DNA of 64,000 bases from Haliotis asinina (taxonomy: Eukaryota; Mollusca; Gastropoda; Lepetellida; Haliotidae). Where the stretch lies: the NCBI RefSeq assembly GCF_037392515.1, contig NC_090291.1, positions 28,754,001 to 28,818,000 on the forward strand. Reading direction: 5' to 3'. Positions 59,083-64,000 of the stretch are shown here, in pieces (position 1 is the first letter of the stretch; every line of letters begins with the position of its first letter). A model generated the notes under the pieces. It had not been told where the DNA came from. It saw nothing but the letters and a program-made list of their open reading frames with translations, and made no database searches. The position numbers and the translations under genes were made by a program.

Positions 59083-60005
59083 CTTGTGAATGGATTGTCA
59101 CACAAGTGTTTTTTGTATTTTGTTTTTTTAACTTGAGAGTATGGTTACATCCCTTAGATGTTCTGAGGGTTCATATCCCATCTTCAATGTCATTCTGTCT
59201 ATTCCATCCTGTTCAGTTCAGTGATACTCAATAGTTAATGGTCCACCTGTGGAGTGTAGAATTATGATCACTCCATATAATGCCTATGTTTTCCTGTGTA
59301 CAAAAAATAAAAAGTGCTGTTTTTATTTTTTATTTGCATCAATTAGTTTGTAACATGGTACAAAATTAAACTTCTATAGTGATACTGTACAAGAACAAAG
59401 GCCATCTTATCTGCCCACATTTCAGTGGAGAAGAAAGCTGAAAATGATTGTTGACAAGAAGAATCAAAGAAATCAGCATACAATCTCTTTCTTTCTCCAT
59501 GCATTTGGCGCCATTTTAGGCCTGATCAACAATCACATAGTGACCAAAATACAAGCCCCCAAAAGTTTGTTCATCTCAATTCTGTCCCTCTCATTTCCCC
59601 ATCCAGATTGACTCTCAGGTTCTGGCTGTTGTCATGGGAATGGCCATCCCTGAAGCTTCACAAAATATGTGGACGCAAACAGTGTTCATATCTGAAGAAA
59701 CCTTGAAAGACATTTGGCAAATTTTTCTCTGTTAAGGTCTTTTGGCTGTTTCAAATGTTCCAGGACTAGACATGCAGATTTGGGTTATAGTTGTCAAAAG
59801 AATATATTTGCTTGAAAAAAATAACTCAAGAAGTAAACTTCTGTTGATTTGAGATGCTTGAGCAAATCATAACATTAAGTAAATATGCTTTAAACAGGTA
59901 AGCATGTCATAACAATACATGATCAAAACAAGCTGACATATGAATAGAACATGAATATACATGGAAACGTTTGTGTATTTTATCTGTTCCACTGTGATGT
60001 ACATA
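59083..60005. other. Intergenic, nothing recognised
   Basis: AT-rich, with several AATAAA words near 59300 and no frame of interest. Confidence 0.5.
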
Positions 60006-61017
60006 CAGTCGAACCCCAATGTCTCAAACTCGATGGCGACAAACGAATGCTTGGTTGTGCTGAACTCATCTCTCAGTGCCTGCCGATTCCTTGTATCTGT
60101 CATTTTTACCCTGATGTCTCGCACTAGATGTGTCGAATTCCCAGTTGTGCTGAACTCCTTTTAGGGTCCCCAATAGCCCTAATAAGTACAATATTACCCT
60201 TTTGTCTTGAACTGTCAAAGTTGGTTGATGCAACTGAAAACATTGGTGTGATCATAGACCGACTCTAAATATCTAAACAAACAATGGCGCCATGCTGTTG
60301 TCACAATGTCATGCCAGTGGTCACATCCTTGCCTTGTGAATACAAAATGAGAAGTGAGGTAAATGGATTTGGATTATCTTAACTGATGTTTAGTTTATGG
60401 TTTACAGGGGTTCAGTTTTATTTATAAGCCACTTGTCCTGATTTAATGACATAATCATCATGATGAAATTATTACAGAGTAGATCAATATGGTATTTGAC
60501 TGGACTATCAAAAACTGATAAATAGCAAAAATGTGCGAAATTTTATATCTACATTTTGAGCAGATATGAAACTATAAGCAGAAATTATGTAGTAGCCCAC
60601 GGGCAATAAAGATACCATTATTTGATAGCCCAAAATGAGAACTGACTTATCCCAGGCGATGGGATATTTAAACCCCTGGTTTTGCATTTTAGATGCAAGA
60701 ACAAAATTTTTAATCAGTATGGTTAGTAAGACAGAGCAATTCAGCAAAGGACCCAGTCATCCCAGGGAAATAACTGGATCACGTTACTGCACCTAAAAGC
60801 AACAATTATCTTGAAGACAAACAAGACTACATATGATACCGTCATGCCATTGAGTTGAGAGGAAGATCTATGATGTATTGTTCCTATGTGTAACATAAGG
60901 TAGGAAAATGATGATGTAAGCACTTTGGTCATCTTGGTACTTTGTCATTTCTATACTGACAGATGTGTGAAACTTTACCCTTGGTCCAAATGAGTTTGAC
61001 ATTATGGGGTTTGACTG
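60006..61017. mobile_element. pogo/Tigger-like TIR element, about 1.0 kb, non-autonomous
   Basis: The left end CAGTCGAACCCCAATGTC and the reversed right end CAGTCAAACCCCATAATGTC are inverted repeats, with TA on both sides (60004-60005 and 61018-61019). The left part has CTCAAACTCGATGG-type words common in such elements. No transposase is seen. It is related to 23773-24682 by its ends. Confidence 0.7.
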
Positions 61018-61254
61018 TATTTTAATTTCTGCAGCTCCTTAAAATGCTGGGATGGTTTCCAACAAAACCTGTCTAGGATTATGTGTATCAGTTTTGCTGC
61101 CTTTAACAATGATCCTTTTCTACTGCAAAAGTGGTGCAAGTTCATGTGTATGTTTGTTTAGTTTCTGCTAATATTGTTTACTGTACTAACATTGTGTTGA
61201 GAATGCTTCTACATGTAATAACTTGCTGAGTAGAGATGTTAGTCATTATCTTTC

Positions 61255-61345
61255 TGTATTCCAGCAAGATCAATGACTTCACACAATGTAGCATACCATG
61301 AACTTAGGCATAAGCAAATGCTGTAAACACTAGGCTACTGCAACA
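61255..61345 (-). repeat. Old SINE family A fragment
   Basis: TATTCCAGCAAGATCAATGAC, CTTCACACAATGTAGC and AACACTAGGCTACTGCAAC keep the family order with deletions. Confidence 0.45.
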
Positions 61346-64000
61346 CACACAGGAACAGTGAACAGCAATCTAAATACAAAGTCGTAAGTTGGTACATTTA
61401 TTCCCAGATAAGCTAGCCTTCCTGACCTCTCCAAGAAATGCTCCCCTATTAATAACGATATTTCTTTGCATGATACCAAACCAGTTATCCACATCAAAAG
61501 TTGGAACTGTATAACTGAAAATGTAGCTAATCAGTAAAATAATGTTAAATACAAAGTGGCCAATACTTTCAAACACAGAAAATTTTGTGTCTTATACTCT
61601 ATGTTCACAAATATCAAGGTCAGGCACAATGTGTCCAGGTTAGGCAAGCCAGGTCACAGGTGTCTAGAAAATGCTCAGGTCTTAAGCACATTTAATATGT
61701 ATACTGCTAAACTGAAAATGCAATAATTCTTTCAGACACACTGTTCAAAAACACAAGACAAATCACTCAAATCTTGCTGCAAAGTCACTGCAAATGTGCT
61801 ACACAAATAATGAAAATAATGGCACATGACTGTCGTTTCTAAACAGGATTAACCAATGTTGTTACTGACCCACATTTACAACGTTGCCTTCATTTAAGGA
61901 TTAATAACCTCTCAGACCCTCTCAGATCTTGTTTGACAGGTGGTAAATATTGCAGCCATAATCATTATACAAACTGAATTTCTCAATATTGCCAACAATT
62001 AACTTTAGGAAGTCTTGTCAGAATTTTTGTCCCTCACAGACAATCAGTTACGTCTGAGAGCTCGTAGTCAAATACTACCAACTTTTTCACTGACTGAAGG
62101 TTTCAAAATCCATCAAAATTTGTGTTCATCTTGACTTTTGTCAAAGAAGTTGACAGGAGGGAGCAGCCCATCGTGTAAGCCCTCCTAGTGGATGACCAAA
62201 TATGAAATACAGCATATATATTGTAATGACTGGAATGTCTTTGAATACATTTTTGATTGAAAAACTTGATTGATCCCCAAACAATTGGTCGCCTTTTTCA
62301 TTATTGAGCAGAATATGTCTTTAAACCGAATAATATTGACAATATCCTATGAAAACAGTCAAATTTGCCTGATATATGACCAGACCTGCCTACCTCACTT
62401 GCCTTCAAAGTGTATTCATGGTAGCTAAAAAGTGTATTTTGAGGTAAAGGTGTACAATCTCATAAGGAATATAATCTGGCTCATCCCTGCATGTCTCCTG
62501 AATGCACAATATTAATATCTGCACACCCATACGCACAATACACATACACAATGTACTTGACTCCTTCATTTGACCTGCTTATTCTGAGGATGGAACTGTA
62601 TTTCTCAATAAACGTTTGATCAAAGGATAACACTTGGATTTTCGAATGCGGGGGTTTGTCAGTGGCTTCACCACCCATGCTTTTGCCATTCGTAAGCAAT
62701 CGGAATATATCGTTATGACTTGGTTATGCATTATGATGGCATTGTTAAACAATATTGGAAACTCAGTCAAGGACGTTCTCAATGATGGTTAATACTAAAT
62801 ATTGAATTACAGTGTGGAATGAAACTATTTTTTGACAAATATAAATCGATTGGCGTACAAGTCTGCTATGTGGGCATACAATTGTATTTAATTACACAAA
62901 CTTGTACAAAATATGCCAGGTAAGAAGGTCTGTATGATCCTAAGAAAATACCAATTATCAATGAGATACTATGGAAATTATGACTATAAATCTATATCAT
63001 ACGGGAAATAAGATGATGAATTTGTAGAAAATAGTATAAATCAAATTTAAGGGTGCCTCAAACTTATGAACTTCTTTGTGCTTGCAGGAAGTATGACATG
63101 CCTGGCAACATGAATCTTCACAGATTCGTTGCCATGAGATCGTGATGAATTTTGTCATAGAACTGACTCTGTCATATTTTGAAGATGAGACTCACAGCTA
63201 CACTGACTTTGTTTCTAACTCATCACAATAATGTAGTTCATCTATACCAAAAGCATCAAATCTACTGGGCCCAAAATAAAACACAGGCAATTTGATGGAC
63301 ATTTTAAGCCATGAAGGAACTTACTTTCGAGACAAAACTTTTGTCCAGGAAAATAATCAACATTTTCATGTTGATTATTTCAAAGCCTTGGCATTAACAT
63401 GGTACTAGGAGTTATGTCCCTTAGTCTGAACATGGCTGCCATTTCTTCCAGCAAATCTAACTAATGAGAAATAACGGGGATGAAACAAAATTAATGGACA
63501 GTCATCTTTTGCATAAACTTAGCTGAACTGTACAATTATGTTATTTTTATCCTGCAATACTGAAAATTATTTTGCTACAGTAAAGCTGGATTTTTGTCAC
63601 AATATGACTTGTAACCTTGTGATCATAAATGACTTGCTATTTTCCATTTACAACAAAGAGATACTGTGGCCTTTACTTGAATTTGAACATTACAATATTA
63701 GAGTATGTATTGAGATGGACATTGAAACAGCCTTAATATTGCTTGAAAATGTTACTTAAGTCTTGGAATTGGTTCAAATCTAGTGTAGAGTGAGGTAATT
63801 ATTGCACTGAATTAATCCTCATCACAAAATACAATTGCAGACACAGACTGTTTTGAATGTGTATAGAAATATATAACACACTATATTTCTATATCCTAGG
63901 AATGTATGTAAGGAGAACCTAAGAAACTATTCACAACTGCCAATAACTTCTCAAACATGGACTAAAAGTATACATTTTTACCATGCAGCTACTGGCACTC
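61346..64000. other. Right flank, nothing recognised
   Basis: AT-rich with only short, random-looking frames on both strands. It could hold an untranslated or intronic part of a gene beyond the window; nothing here shows it. Confidence 0.5.

Overview
The window reads as nuclear DNA of an animal, most likely a gastropod mollusc and plausibly an abalone (Haliotis-like). It is AT-rich, its genes have many GT-AG introns, and their protein products match animal families. It is littered with short interspersed repeats ending in (GAGT)n/(ACTC)n runs, a pattern I associate with abalone and related molluscs. The organism is an inference from repeat style, not a sequence match.

Three host genes can be rebuilt exon by exon with consistent reading phase. 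(1) An HSF5-like heat shock factor on the + strand, 10243-15411, five coding exons, 706 aa. (2) HAUS4, the augmin subunit, on the - strand, 28278 down to 17415, nine coding exons, 353 aa. (3) UBA2 (SAE2), the catalytic subunit of the SUMO-activating enzyme, on the + strand, 29052-57441, eighteen coding exons, 625 aa. HSF5 and HAUS4 are tail to tail. HAUS4 and UBA2 are head to head, with start codons about 0.77 kb apart, so they probably share a bidirectional promoter. The window's first 10 kb and last 5 kb hold no gene I can support.

The most striking structure is UBA2 intron 13 (40622-55010, 14.4 kb). It contains a full-length I-group LINE (42145-54409) flanked by a perfect 10-bp target-site duplication. 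Inside that LINE's ORF2 sits a DIRS-type tyrosine-recombinase retrotransposon (about 46269-52433), with 176-bp inverted terminal repeats differing at one base and an internal complementary region. It looks whole and young.

Smaller elements fill the introns and flanks: two SINE families, a hAT-like transposon inserted in a SINE, two Tc1/mariner relics, two pogo-like TIR elements, a hAT-like MITE, a foldback hairpin, four minisatellites and a diverged tandem repeat. The 3' tails of both SINE families resemble the 3' tail of the intron-13 LINE, which suggests that this LINE group mobilises them.

Regulatory signals of note are a cluster of cAMP-response elements before HSF5 and a 14-bp palindrome (TISU/YY1-like) over the UBA2 start codon. 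All gene models come from reading the sequence by eye; no database search or transcript evidence was available.
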